NCBI GenBank assembly: GCA_030847615.1
Contig: JAUMIR010000001.1
Coordinates: 441,122,687 to 441,186,686 of the forward strand
DNA from: Gambelia wislizenii
Lineage: Eukaryota; Chordata; Lepidosauria; Squamata; Crotaphytidae
Length of the DNA: 64,000 nucleotides
Direction of reading: 5' to 3'
The notes beneath the pieces are model-generated. The model made no database searches, had not been told where the DNA came from, and was given only the letters and a program-made list of their open reading frames with translations. The position numbers and the translations under genes were made by a program. Position 1 is the first letter of the stretch. Every line of letters starts with the position of its first letter. Of this stretch, positions 20,806-30,556 are shown piece after piece.

Positions 20806-20924
20806 CTGGAGTGCCTTGTTCTGCAACCAGTTCAAAAGCATGGGGTCCATAGGTGTAAGAACACTGAAGCCCTCCTAGCTGTGGCTTCATGCTCTTGAAC
20901 TAGTTGCAGAACAAGGAACTCCAG
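20806..20924. repeat. Inverted repeat, 37-nt arms
   Basis: The arms 20806-20842 and 20888-20924 are reverse complements with 3 mismatches, separated by 45 nt. Weaker pairing continues outward. Could be a small fold-back MITE or a hairpin RNA source. Confidence 0.8.
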
Positions 20925-21330
20925 ATTTATCTCAAGTTGATAACACCACCCTCACCCTTCACTGTCAGTCTTTCTTTTTGTTTCACTATTTAGGTCCAAT
21001 AAGACCCAATGATTACAGGTTTAAGGGCTGTTCACAGGTTACAAAATAAAATCATTAATGGAATGTGTATAAAATACATTGTTTAAAATATCAGGGTACA
21101 TTGTCCCTGTCTAAACATCCACACTGTACTTCAAACATTCGTGGAGAATACAGCCAGTTTAGCAGAGTTTAATGCAAACGCAGCAGCATCTAGCGTCAAA
21201 ATGTTAGCATACATGTAAACCACAGCTTAGCAAATAACCAAACACTCTTTCATAGAATCATAGAATTGGAGAGTTGGAAGAAACCACGAGGGCCATCCAG
21301 TCCAACTCCCTGCCACGCAGGAAATCTTGA

Positions 21331-22996
21331 TCAAAGCATCCCCGACAGATGGCAATCCAGCCTCTGTTTAAAGACCTCCAAGGAAGGAGACCCCACCACA
21401 CTCCGAGGGAGTGTGCTCCACTGCCGAACAGCTCTTACTGTCAAAAAGTTCCTCCTAATGTTGAGGTGGAATCTCTGTTCCTGGAGCTTGCATCCATTGC
21501 TCCGTGTTCCACTCTCTGGAGCAGCAGAAAACAAGCCTGCTCCATCCTCAGCGTGACACCCCTTCAAATATTTAAACAGGGCTATCATATCGCCTCTTAA
21601 CCGTCTTTTTTCCAGGCTAAACATACCCAGCTCCCTAAGTCTCTCCTCATAAGGCATGGTTTCCAGACCTTTCACCATTTTAGTTGCCCTTCTCTGGACA
21701 TGCTCCAATCTGTCAATATCCTTTTTGAATTGTGGTGCCCAGAACAGGACACAGTACTCCAGGTGAGGTCTGACCAAGGCAGAATAGAGCGGCACTATTA
21801 CTTCCCTTGATCTAGATACTATACTTCTATTGATACAGCCCAAAATCGCATTGGCCTTTTTAGCTGCCGCATCACACTGTTGACATATGTTCAACTTGTT
21901 GTCTACTAGGACTCCTAGATCCCTTTCGCATGTAGTCCCGTTCAGCCAGGTCTCTCCCATCCTATATCTATGCATTTCACTTTTCTGCCCTAAGTGCAGT
22001 ACTTTACATTTCTCCGTATTGAATTTCATTTTGTTAGCTTTGGCCCAGCTCTCCAGTCTATCCAGGTCATTCTGAATTTTGATCCTGTCCTCTAGGGTAT
22101 TAGCTACTCCTCCTAATTTGGTGTCATCTGCAAATTTGATAAGTATGCCCCTAATTCCCTCATCCAAGTCATTGATAAAGATGTTGAATAGCACTGGGCC
22201 CAGGACAGAACCCTGTGGCACCCCACTGGTCACATCTTTCCAAGACAAAGAGGAGCCACTGCTGAGCACCCTTTGGGTTCGGCCGGTCAACCAATTACAA
22301 ATCCATTGAACAGTTAACTTGTCTAGCCCAATTTTACAAGCTTGTTTGCAAGAATGTCATGGGGAACCTTGTCAAAGGCCTTACTGAAATCAAGGTATGC
22401 GATGTCCATAGCATTCCCTTCATCTACCAAGCTGGTAACTTTATCAAAAAAAGAGATCAGATTAGTCTGGCATGACTTGTTTCTCTGAAACCCATGTTGA
22501 CTTTTTGTGATTATGGCATTGACTTCTAAATGTTCGCAGACTCTCTGTTTAATGATCTGCTCTAGAATCTTCCCTGGTATTGATGTCAGACTAACTGGAC
22601 GATAATTGTTGGGATCCTCTTTTTCCCTTTTTTGAAGATGGGGACAATGTTTGCCCTCCTCCAGTCTGCTGGGACTTCTCCTGTTCTCCAAGAATTCTCA
22701 AAGATTATTGCCAATGGCTCTGAGATCACATTTGCCAGGTCTTTTAATACTCTTGGATGTAGTTCATCTGGTCCTGGAGATTTAAATTCATTTAGATTAA
22801 GAAGGTATTCCTGTACGACGTCTTTGCTTATTCTGAGCTGGATTTCCCCTATTGTGTCCTCAGATCTATTCTCCTCAGGTTGGTCCTCCTTTTCCTTTTC
22901 TGAAAACACTGAGGCAAAGAAGGCGTTGAGTAATTCTGCCTGCTCTCTGTCCCCTGTTAGCATTTTGCCACCTTCTCCACGTAGTGGCCCTGTCAT
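21331..22996 (-). pseudogene. CR1 ORF2, reverse transcriptase part (three frames)
   Basis: Block 1 (22586-22996): MTGPLRGEGGKMLTG..LLNAFFASVF and SPGPDELHPRVLKDL. Block 2 (22323-22691): [48 protein letters not shown]; it stops after KLVKLG. Block 3 (21331-22290): [32 protein letters not shown] with the catalytic FADD, then the thumb to the C terminus. Frame breaks lie near 22600 and 22320. Confidence 0.9.
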
Positions 22997-24240
22997 TTCC
23001 TTCTTCCTTCTTTTGCTGCGGACATACCCAAAAAACCCTTTTTATTGTTCTTAACCTCCCTAGCAAGCCTGAGCTCATTCTGCGCTTTAGCTTTTCTGAC
23101 TTTACTCCTACATATGTTTGCTATCTGTTTGAATTCTTCTTTGGTGATTTCCCCCTTTTTCCATTTCCTATACATGTTCCATTTAAAACTTAGCTCCGTT
23201 GAAAGTTCTTTAGTCATCCATCCTGGTTTCTTGAGACGCCTCCCATTTTTCTTCCTCAATGGTACTGTTTGAAATTGTGCCTTCAGTATCTCCCTTTTGA
23301 GAAAGTCCCATCCGTCTTGAGGTCTCTTCTCTTTTAGTATTCCTGACCATGGGATCACCCCCAGTATTGCCCTGAGTTTATTGAAATCAGCTCTCCTAAA
23401 GTCAAGAATGCGTGTCTGACTGTGCCTGGCTTCTCCTTTCCATTGTATAACAAACTCCAGGAGAACATGATCACTCTCACCTAAGGATCCCACCACTTGC
23501 ACCCCATTAACCAGGTCATCTCTGTTGGTTAGGATCAGATCTAAAATAGCTGACCCCCTTGTTGCCTCTTCCACCTTTTGGACCATGAAACTGTCTTCCA
23601 GGCAAGTCAGGAATTTGCTAGACCTTGAAGTTTTGGCAGAGTTAGATTGCCAGCAAATATCAGGATAGTTGAAGTCACCCATCACTACTACATCTCTCCT
23701 TTCTGCATGTGGGTTCATCTGTTCTAGAAAGGCATCATACAATTCCTCCGTCTGACTTGGGGGTCTGTAGTAGAGTCCCACAATAACATCCCTGTTGTTT
23801 CCCTCCCCTTTAATTTTTATCCAGATGCTCTCCACCTGGCTTCCAGTATTGATGTCATGGATCTCTTCACTGGTGTAAATATCCCTGACATATAATGCTA
23901 TTCCTCCTCCTTTCCTGTTTGGCCTGTTTCTCTTATAAAGGTTATACCCCTCTACTCCTACATTCCAGTCATGAGACTCATCCCACCAGGTTTCAGTAAT
24001 GCCTATTATATCATATTTGTTTTGTAGTGCGAGGAGTTCAAGTTCATCTTGCTTATTTCCCATGCTCTGTACATTAGTGTAGAGACATCTAAGACCATGT
24101 GTTCCCTTTACTTGCTGCCTGTGCAAGTTTTTTTGCCTCCCACTGTTGGGTCCTTGTGCTGTTTGCCTTGTTCCCTCTATGACAGTTTGACTATTTTCTC
24201 CAGCCCTTTTGCCTTCCAGAATACGGTCTCCCTCCCCCAT
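22993..24240 (-). pseudogene. CR1 ORF2, endonuclease part
   Basis: 415 residues: LRCLYTNVQSMGNK, GITETWWDESHDW, GLYYRPPSQTEE, VVMGDFNYPDICW, ILDLILTNRDDLV and GESDHVLLEF, the APE-type endonuclease with its catalytic E, D/N and SDH motifs. A basic linker follows (KNGRRLKKPGWMTKEL), after which a frameshift near 23000 separates it from RT. Without that frameshift this domain reads as undamaged. Confidence 0.9.
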
Positions 24241-24777
24241 ATGACTCAGTTTAAAGCCTGCCTGATCAAATTCTTGAGACTGTTGGCAAAAATGTTTCTT
24301 CCAACTGTCGTAAGCTGCACCCCATCTCTCGCCAGAAGTCCCCCCTCATGTAAGTGCAGTCTTTTCCCAAGTTGTTTAACTAGTAAAATAACCACTCAAG
24401 ACTCAAAAGTTAGTTTTAAAAAGTAGAAAAGCATCTTTACTTACAGTTTAGAGAGCTCATTCTTGGCAGGAATAAAAAAAACTCCATCAAAACAAACTAA
24501 AACTAGTTCTAAATACTTAAAAACTACATTGTTGCAAAACTATGTTCAGGACACCCCTTTCGGGGTCCTCTCAGTTCAAAGGGCCATGCGGTTTGTTTAA
24601 GGATCATGGTTTCTGGAACAAAGAAGAATACTCAGACACTCCCCTTCATCCCAGATTCCCCAATAGCAAAACTTCAGGAAATTACATCAGCTCAACTCAT
24701 ATGGCTTCTCAGTTAACCCTTCAATAGCAGAACCATTTCCACTTATTGGACTACAAACTATATTTTCCAACAATCAT

Positions 24778-25133
24778 ATACAGATGCAAAATACAAACGT
24801 ATTCTAAAACAATTTTTTTAAAGCAAATGCTCAAAACTCCAACAGCAAGAATTAATGTGTGCAAGGCTTTTTAAAAAGTGCCGGTTCCAGTCAAACACCA
24901 CACATGAAGCAGTCTGAACAGAACATAACCACAAGATAGTAAAACCTAAACAAAACCTAGAGCAGCGTATTTGAGAAGCATTGAGTACAATTCTAGCTAA
25001 ACATGCTAATTGGGATGTAAGCTCCATGCAAGTGTGGCTTAATCTCTGGGTAAACACATATTTTAAAATGGAAAAGCTTGGCAAAAGGGAGAGGTCTTTT
25101 ATCTGGAGCTGCAAAGACCAGATGTTTGGGCAC
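24778..25133. other. No recognised feature
   Basis: Unique-looking AT-rich sequence between the family B LTR and copia A. No ORF or repeat identified. Confidence 0.5.
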
Positions 25134-25138
25134 TGACC

Positions 25139-25215
25139 TGTTGTAAAAATGCAGAGTCCGTTCCCTCTCTGCATAGCCAAGCAGAGATTCACTTCAATAC
25201 ATGCAGTTTCTTTCC
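25139..25215 (-). repeat. 3' LTR remnant of copia A (last 75 bp)
   Basis: It matches 30557-30630 of the 5' LTR, ending in TTTTTACAACA on the minus strand. Integrase coding text (ERNCMY) runs straight into it. Confidence 0.85.
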
Positions 25216-25918
25216 ATAAGACATGAAAAAGGGGTATTTGAGACCACAGAATTTGGCATGCAGTTACTCAAATAAGCAGGTGTCAACATAGCCTCTCCCC
25301 AGTACTTCTGTTCAATGTTTGCATCAAACATCAAGTTATCTTTGATTGTTTGCAAAATGCCAAGTCTTCTCTCTGCCACTCCATTTTGACTGGGAGAAAA
25401 AGGGTCTGTCGGCCTGTGGAAAATTCCCTCCTGCTTCAGCCACCTCTGGAACTCATTTGACATGAATTCTCCTCCCCTATATGACTGAAATGTCTCTCAA
25501 CATAAGCCACCCAATTTTTGAAAGTCTGAAAAGTCTAATCCTTACTCTTGAGTAATAATACAATGGAAAAATGGTTGTGATCATCTACTAGGACCAGAAT
25601 ATACTTGGCTCCTCCCAAAGATGTTGGATAGGGGCCAGACAGGTCCATATGGATCAATTCAAGAATTCTCTTAGACTTCCTGTCACTATGCCTGGGAAAA
25701 GGATGGACCTTCAATTTCGATCTCTTACAAATCTGACAATCCAAGTACTTCTGACATGCCCTCAAACTCAGCCCATCCACCATTTCAGGCATCTGCCTAA
25801 GAACTTTAAAGCTAGCATGGCCAAATCTCCGATGCATCAAGTGCACACAATTATCATGCATGGGAGAATTCGCCATCACAGTACCATTTTGAGGTTCCTG
25901 TACACAATCATACATATA
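25194..25918 (-). pseudogene. copia A integrase: HHCC finger and catalytic core, broken
   Basis: The HHCC finger is complete: HRRFGH, then CQKYLDCQIC. The first catalytic Asp is kept (LIHMDLSGP). The segment of the second Asp reads FQSYRGGEF, so Asp is Tyr (codon 25479-25481), next to a deletion of a few residues. The third acidic residue is in QNGVAERRLG. A frame break near 25535 separates the two open parts (25535-25933 and 25194-25463). It ends after LMERNCMY by fusion to LTR sequence. Confidence 0.85.
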
Positions 25919-26029
25919 CAGTTGTCCCTCCACATTCGCGGGGGTTAGGGGCGGAAGACCCCCGCGAATGTGAAAAAACCCCGAATAAAATAAAGGTCAT
26001 GCCACGCCCTCCAGGACCCCCCCCGCCCT

Positions 26030-27715
26030 CCCAAAAGCAGCGATGGGGCTTCTAAAGCCCCGTCGCTGCTCCTCTCCACCACCCCCGCCCTCCCAGAAGC
26101 AGCGAGGGGGCTTCTAAAGCCCCATCGCTGCTCCTTTCCACCCCCCCCGCCCTTCCAAAAGCGGCGATGGGGCTGCAAAAGCCCCATCGCTGCTCCTCTC
26201 CACCCCCCCGCCCTCCCAGAAGCAGCGAAGGGGCTTCTAAAGCCCCATCGCTGCTCCTTTCCACACACCCCCCACCCTTCCAAAAGCGGCGATGGGGCTG
26301 CAAAAGCCCCATCGCTGCTCCTCTCCACCCCCCCCCGCCCTCCCAGAAGCAGCGAGGGGGCTTCTAAAGCCCCATCGCTGCTCCTCTCCACCCCCCCCGC
26401 ACTCCCAGAAGCAGCGAAGGGGCTTCTAAAGCCCCATCGCTGCTCCTTTCCACCACCCCCCGCCCTCCCAGAAGCAGCGAGGGGGCTTCTAAAGCCCCAT
26501 CGCTGCTCCTTTCCACCACCCCCCCGCCCTTCCAAAAGCGGCGATGGGGCTGCAAAAGCCCCATCGCTGCTCCTCTCCACCCCCCCGCCCTCCCATAAGC
26601 AGCGAAGGGGCTTCTAAAGCCCCATCGCTGCTCCTTTCCACCACCCCCGCCCTTCCAAAAGCGGCGATGGGGCTGCAAAAGCCCCATCGCTGCTCCTTTC
26701 CACCATCCCCCGCCCTCCCAGAAGCAGCGAGGGGGCTTCAAAAGCCCCATCGCTGCTCCTTTCCACCCCCCTCCCACCCTCCAAGAAGCATCGAAGGGGC
26801 TTCTAAAGCCCCATCGCTGCTCCTTTCCACCACCCCCCGCCCTTCCAAAAGCGGCGATGGGGCTGCAAAAGCTCCATCGCTGCTCCTCTCCACCCCCCCG
26901 CCCTCCCAGAAGCAGCGAGGGGGCTTCAAAAGCCCCATTGCTGCTCCTTTCCACCCCCCCAGCCCTCCCAGAAGCAGCGAGGGGGCTTCAAAAGCCCCAT
27001 CGCTGCTCCTCTCCACCCTCCCCCGCCCTCCCAGAAGCAGCGAGGGGGCTTCAAAAGCCCCATCGCTGCTCCTTTCCACACACCCCCGCCCTCCCAGAAG
27101 CAGCGAGGGGGCTTCTAAAGCCCCATCGCTGCTCCTCTCCAACCCCCCCCCGCCCTCCCAGAAGCAGCGAGGGGGCTTCAAAAGCCCCATCGCTGCTCCT
27201 TTCCACCACTCCCGCCCTCCCAGAAGCAGCGAGGGGGCTTCATAAGCCCCATCGCTGCTCCTCTCCACCCCCCCGCCCTCCCAGAAGCAGCGAGGGGGCT
27301 TCTAAAGCCCCATTGCTGCTCCTCTCCACCCCCCCTGCCCTCCCAGAAGCAGCGAGGGGGCTTCAAAAGCCCCATCGCTGCTCCTCTCCACCCCCCCCCC
27401 GCCCTCCCAGAAGCAGCGAGGGGGCTTCTAAAGCCCCATCGCTGCTCCTCTCCACCCCCCCCCCCCGCCCTCCCAGAAGCAGCGAGGGGGCTTCTAAAGC
27501 CCCATCACTGCTCCTCTCCAACCCCCCGCCCTCCCAGAAGCAGCGAGGGGGCTTCAAAAGCCCCATCGCTGCTCCTTTCCACCACTCCCGCCCTCCCAGA
27601 AGCAGCGAGGGGGCTTCATAAGCCCCATCGCTGCTCCTCTCCACCCCCCGCCCTCCCAGAAGCAGCGAGGGGGCTTCTAAAGCCCCGTCGCTGCTCCTCT
27701 CCACCACCCCCGCCC
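26030..27715. repeat. Minisatellite 1: about 27 units of about 62 bp, each a hairpin
   Basis: The unit has the form CCCTCCCAGAAGCAGCGA, a G-run, CTTCTAAAGCCCCATCGCTG, CTCC, then a C-rich spacer. The two halves of each unit pair (AGCAGCGATGGGGCTT with AAAGCCCCATCGCTGCT). Spacers of 6-12 C vary in length between units. A variant with GCGGCGATGGGGCTGCAAAA occurs only in the left half (units starting near 26161, 26286, 26538, 26661 and 26851). Confidence 0.95.
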
Positions 27716-28975
27716 CAGCTGCTTCCCCCCTCCTTCCCAAGGCACCGAAAGGCTTCTTCAGAAGCCCTTCGGAGCCTTGGGAAGGGAGTGGGGCGCAGAG
27801 GCAGCGTGCCAGCTGCTTCCCCCCCCTCCTTCCCAAGGCACCGAAAGGCTTCTTCAGAAGCCCTTCGGAGCCTTGGGAAGGGAGTGGGGCCCAGAGGCAG
27901 CGTGCCAGCTGCTTCCCCCCCCTCCTTCCCAAGGCAAGGAAAGGCTTCTTCAGAAGCCCTTCGGAGCCTTGGGAAGGGAGTGGGGCGCAGAGGCAGCGTG
28001 CCAGCTGCTTCCCCCCCTCCTTCCCAAGGCAACGAAAGGCTTCTTCAGAAGCCCTTCGGAGCCTTGGGAAGGGAGTGGGGCCCAGAGGCAGCGTGCCAGC
28101 TGCTTCCCCCCTCCTTCCCAAGGCAACGAAAGGCTTCTTCAGAAGCCCTTCGGAGCCTTGGGAAGGGAGTGGGGCGCAGAGGCAGCGCGCCAGCTGCTTC
28201 CCCCCCCCTCCTTCCCAAGGCAACGAAAGGCTTCTTCAGAAGCCCTTCGGAGCCTTGGGAAGGGAGTGGGGCGCAGAGGCAGCGTGCCAGCTGCTTCCCC
28301 CCCCTCCTTCCCAAGGCAACGAAAGGCTTCTTCAGAAGCCCTTCGGAGCCTTGGGAAGGGAGTGGGGCGCAGAGGCAGCGTGCCAGCTGCTTCCCCCCCT
28401 CCTTCCCAAGGCAACGAAAGGCTTCTTCAGAAGCCCTTCGGAGCCTTGGGAAGGGAGTGGGGCGCAGAGGCAGCGTGCCAGCTGCTTCCCCCCCCCTTCC
28501 CAAGGCAACGAAAGGCTTCTTCAGAAGCCCTTCGGAGCCTTGGGAAGGGAGTGGGGCGCAGAGGCAGCGCGCCAGCTGCTTCCCCCCCCCCTCCTTCCCA
28601 AGGCAACGAAAGGCTTCTTCAGAAGCCCTTCGGAGCCTTGGGAAGGGAGTGGGGCGCAGAGGCAGCGCGCCAGCTGCTTCCCCCCCCTCCTTCCCAAGGC
28701 AACGAAAGGCTTCTTCAGAAGCCCTTCGGAGCCTTGGGAAGGGAGTGGGGCGCAGAGGCAGCGCGCCAGCTGCTTCCCTTTCCTCAGAACCAGTGCCCCA
28801 GCTGCTTCCCACCCCTCCTTCCCAAGGCACGGAAGGGCTTCCTCAGAAGCTCTTCGCTGCCTTGGGAAGGGAGTGGGCGCAGAAGGAGCTGGTTAGCTGC
28901 TCCCCACCCCTCCTTCCGAAGGCAACGAGGGGCTAAGCCCTTTCCTGCCTTGGGAAGGGAGGGTGTGTTGAGGAG
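27716..28975. repeat. Minisatellite 2: 11 near-identical units of about 95 bp plus two diverged
   Basis: The unit contains CAGCTGCTTCCCCC, CTCCTTCCCAAGGCAACGAA, AGGCTTCTTCAGAAGCCCTT, CGGAGCCTTGGGAAGGGAG and TGGGGCGCAGAGGCAGCG. The arms CTTCCCAAGGC and GCCTTGGGAAG, and the inner GGCTTCT and AGAAGCC, form a nested hairpin. Units are nearly identical to 28770, then two degenerate ones (28800-28880 and 28900-28960) lead to the right end. Confidence 0.95.
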
Positions 28976-29048
28976 GGGGGGGGGAAGTAGACTTCCGCGA
29001 ATAATCAAAACCGCGAATGTGAAAGTCGCGAATGTGGAGGGGCAACTG

Positions 29049-29833
29049 TAATACAATTGGTCACCTTCAGCCAAAATGGCACCACCTTTCAAAATAAAGC
29101 ACTTGTTCCCTTTAAATTGTATTTCACAGCCCTCCTGTGTCAACTTGGCGACAGAGAGCAAACACATTTTTAAACCAGGAACATACTGAACATTTTTTAC
29201 ATCCATGTTCAAACATTGTACAAAACACGTACCTTTACCCAAGCAGTCTGATTTGGACCCATCAGCCAAACTCACATTTGAAGGCTTAATCACTTTAAGA
29301 TCCTTAAAATTATCCTTATTATTAGAAATATGTTCATTACAGCCGCTATCTAAAGCCCAAGGGCTTAAATGTAATTTTTGCTCTTTTGCAGCTTGCAAAA
29401 CAACTGCAGAAACAGTCATGCTGGAACCAGATTTCTTAGTCTTGGCATTCTTTCCCTTCTCAGATTTGCATTCCTTGGAGATATGTCCCTCCTTCCCACA
29501 ACTCCAGCAGGTCTTAGCTTTCACAACAAAGGCAGGGACTTCACCCTTACTGCAGTCTTTGGAGCCATCTACTGGGCCATTTGTAGAACTGCGGGTCTTC
29601 GGCTGTGAAGCCTTTGGAGGTTGTAAATCCCGTTTCCTTTCCTGCCATTTTAATTCTTCTTCCAACAAGCGACCAGTAATAAAATTAATGGTCAGATTTG
29701 CTGTGGGGAGGACTTCTAAACTATGCACGAGGCTATCATAATTTTCTGAAAGTGAGGACAGGAGAATAAAACACTTATCCCATTCTGTAAAATCCACATT
29801 CACTTCTTGAAGTTTATCAAAATATTCTCTCAA
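29049..29833 (-). pseudogene. copia A gag C-terminal half, zinc knuckle and protease
   Basis: It begins LREYFDKLQEVNVDF with LLSSLSENYDSLVHSLE, the UBN2-type copia gag region. Then comes the CCHC knuckle CWSCGKEGHISKEC, then the aspartic protease site WALDSGCNEHIS, then VSLADGSKSDCLGKGTCF and LLSVAKLTQEGCEIQF. It ends at the TA insertion of the MITE. Removing the insert with one TA makes this frame continuous with the integrase block at 25918, so the insertion hit an open frame. Confidence 0.85.
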
Positions 29834-29855
29834 TGTTGCAATGTGAGTTGCAACG

Positions 29856-30200
29856 TCACCACCTGGCTGCAGTTTTTAGTCTATACAGCTTTCTTGTCAA
29901 CATAGGCTGTGAGCCAGTCCCATCATGGACATAAACTTGCCTCAGTGCCTGCCAAGTTTCTTGGGCTGACGCACAACTTCGCACATAGATCAGCTGACTG
30001 TTCTCAATTGCCAAAATAAGTGAGACTCTAGCTCTATCTTCAGCTTGTAGCTGTAAAGCCGAAGCACCTTGACCAGGGGTAGCTAAAATAGGGGCATGTA
30101 TCAATTGTTGATGGAAATAGGCTTCCATCTTCAGAGCCCACAAATGATAGTTCTTATCATTTAATTTTTGAAAGGGAAAAACTGCCACGCTTTGAGACAT
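29856..30200 (-). pseudogene. copia A gag N-terminal part
   Basis: 114 residues starting MSQSVAVFPFQKLNDKNYHL with WALKMEAYF, the copia gag opening (L..NYxxWxxxM). Then SAQETWQALRQVYV and TRKLYRLKTAARW. A frameshift near 29856 separates it from the rest of gag. The start ATG lies about 340 nt after the PBS. Confidence 0.8.
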
Positions 30201-30541
30201 TGTCCATAAACTTTCTAGCCCCTCTCAGCCTAATATCTGCTGCCCTAGCACGGGTAGCTTACCAGCTGGGGCGTTGCAAATGGTTCCATCTCAGCAGCTC
30301 TTCACAGGCATTCTCAGATTCCAGATCCCTCTGTGCTGGGCTTGTCAGCTTTTGCCAGGTGCAGACAAAGAAAAAACTCCAACAGCTTCCAAAATTAAAT
30401 CCACAGCTCAAAACGAAAATTCACACCAGAGGAACAAGTTGCCCAGTTTGCCACTTGTTAAGAGCCTCCTCAACTTAGACTCAAACAATCTGTGGCCATA
30501 AAAAGCTTTCACAGCTCATAAAATCCTGAGCCAGCCACTTT

Positions 30542-30556
30542 GGGCATCCCATAACC
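30542..30556 (-). promoter_or_regulatory. Primer binding site of copia A (initiator tRNA-Met half)
   Basis: Minus-strand GGTTATGGGATGCCC directly abuts the LTR end (ACAACA). GGTTATGGG matches the complement of the initiator tRNA-Met anticodon loop, like the copia C site, which keeps three more bases of complementarity. Confidence 0.7.

Larger units (their letters stand above)
21251..24355 (-). mobile_element. CR1 retroposon, 3.1 kb (CR1-b)
   Basis: The most complete CR1 here: a short 5' segment, the endonuclease, the RT, a 3' end with CATAGAATCATAGAATT (the complement of the CR1 tail octamer). ORF1 and the far 5' end are missing. It lies in a family B LTR, between CACTCTTT and GTCTTTTCCC of that LTR. 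Confidence 0.9.
21056..24772 (-). repeat. Solo LTR, family B (copy 2), split by CR1-b
   Basis: LTR parts are 21056-21250 and 24356-24772, together about 612 bp. A perfect ATCAT duplication lies at 21051-21055 and 24773-24777. Minus-strand ends are TGTTGGAAAA...TCCATTA. Confidence 0.85.
25919..29048. mobile_element. TA-flanked MITE swollen by two hairpin minisatellites
   Basis: Terminal inverted repeats CAGTTGTCCCTCCACATTCG (left) and, read in reverse, CAGTTGCCCCTCCACATTCG (right); TA is duplicated at 25917-25918 and 29049-29050. The ends resemble the Tigger-like MITEs at 16.3, 36.0 and 38.8 kb but use CGCG-rich inner text. The inner left end forms another hairpin (CATTCGCGGGGGT with ACCCCCGCGAATG). 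Nearly all the rest is tandem repeat. No transposase; open frames on both strands arise from the repeats. Confidence 0.85.

Noticed and set aside
26030..28975. CRISPR-like array.
   Set aside because: There are no unique spacers: the intervening text is a C-run of variable length, and the DNA is clearly eukaryotic.
25945..29051. Long open frames on both strands across the minisatellites (up to 424 codons).
   Set aside because: They exist in several frames at once, follow the repeat unit, and encode low-complexity shadows of the same DNA. No start context or domain is visible.
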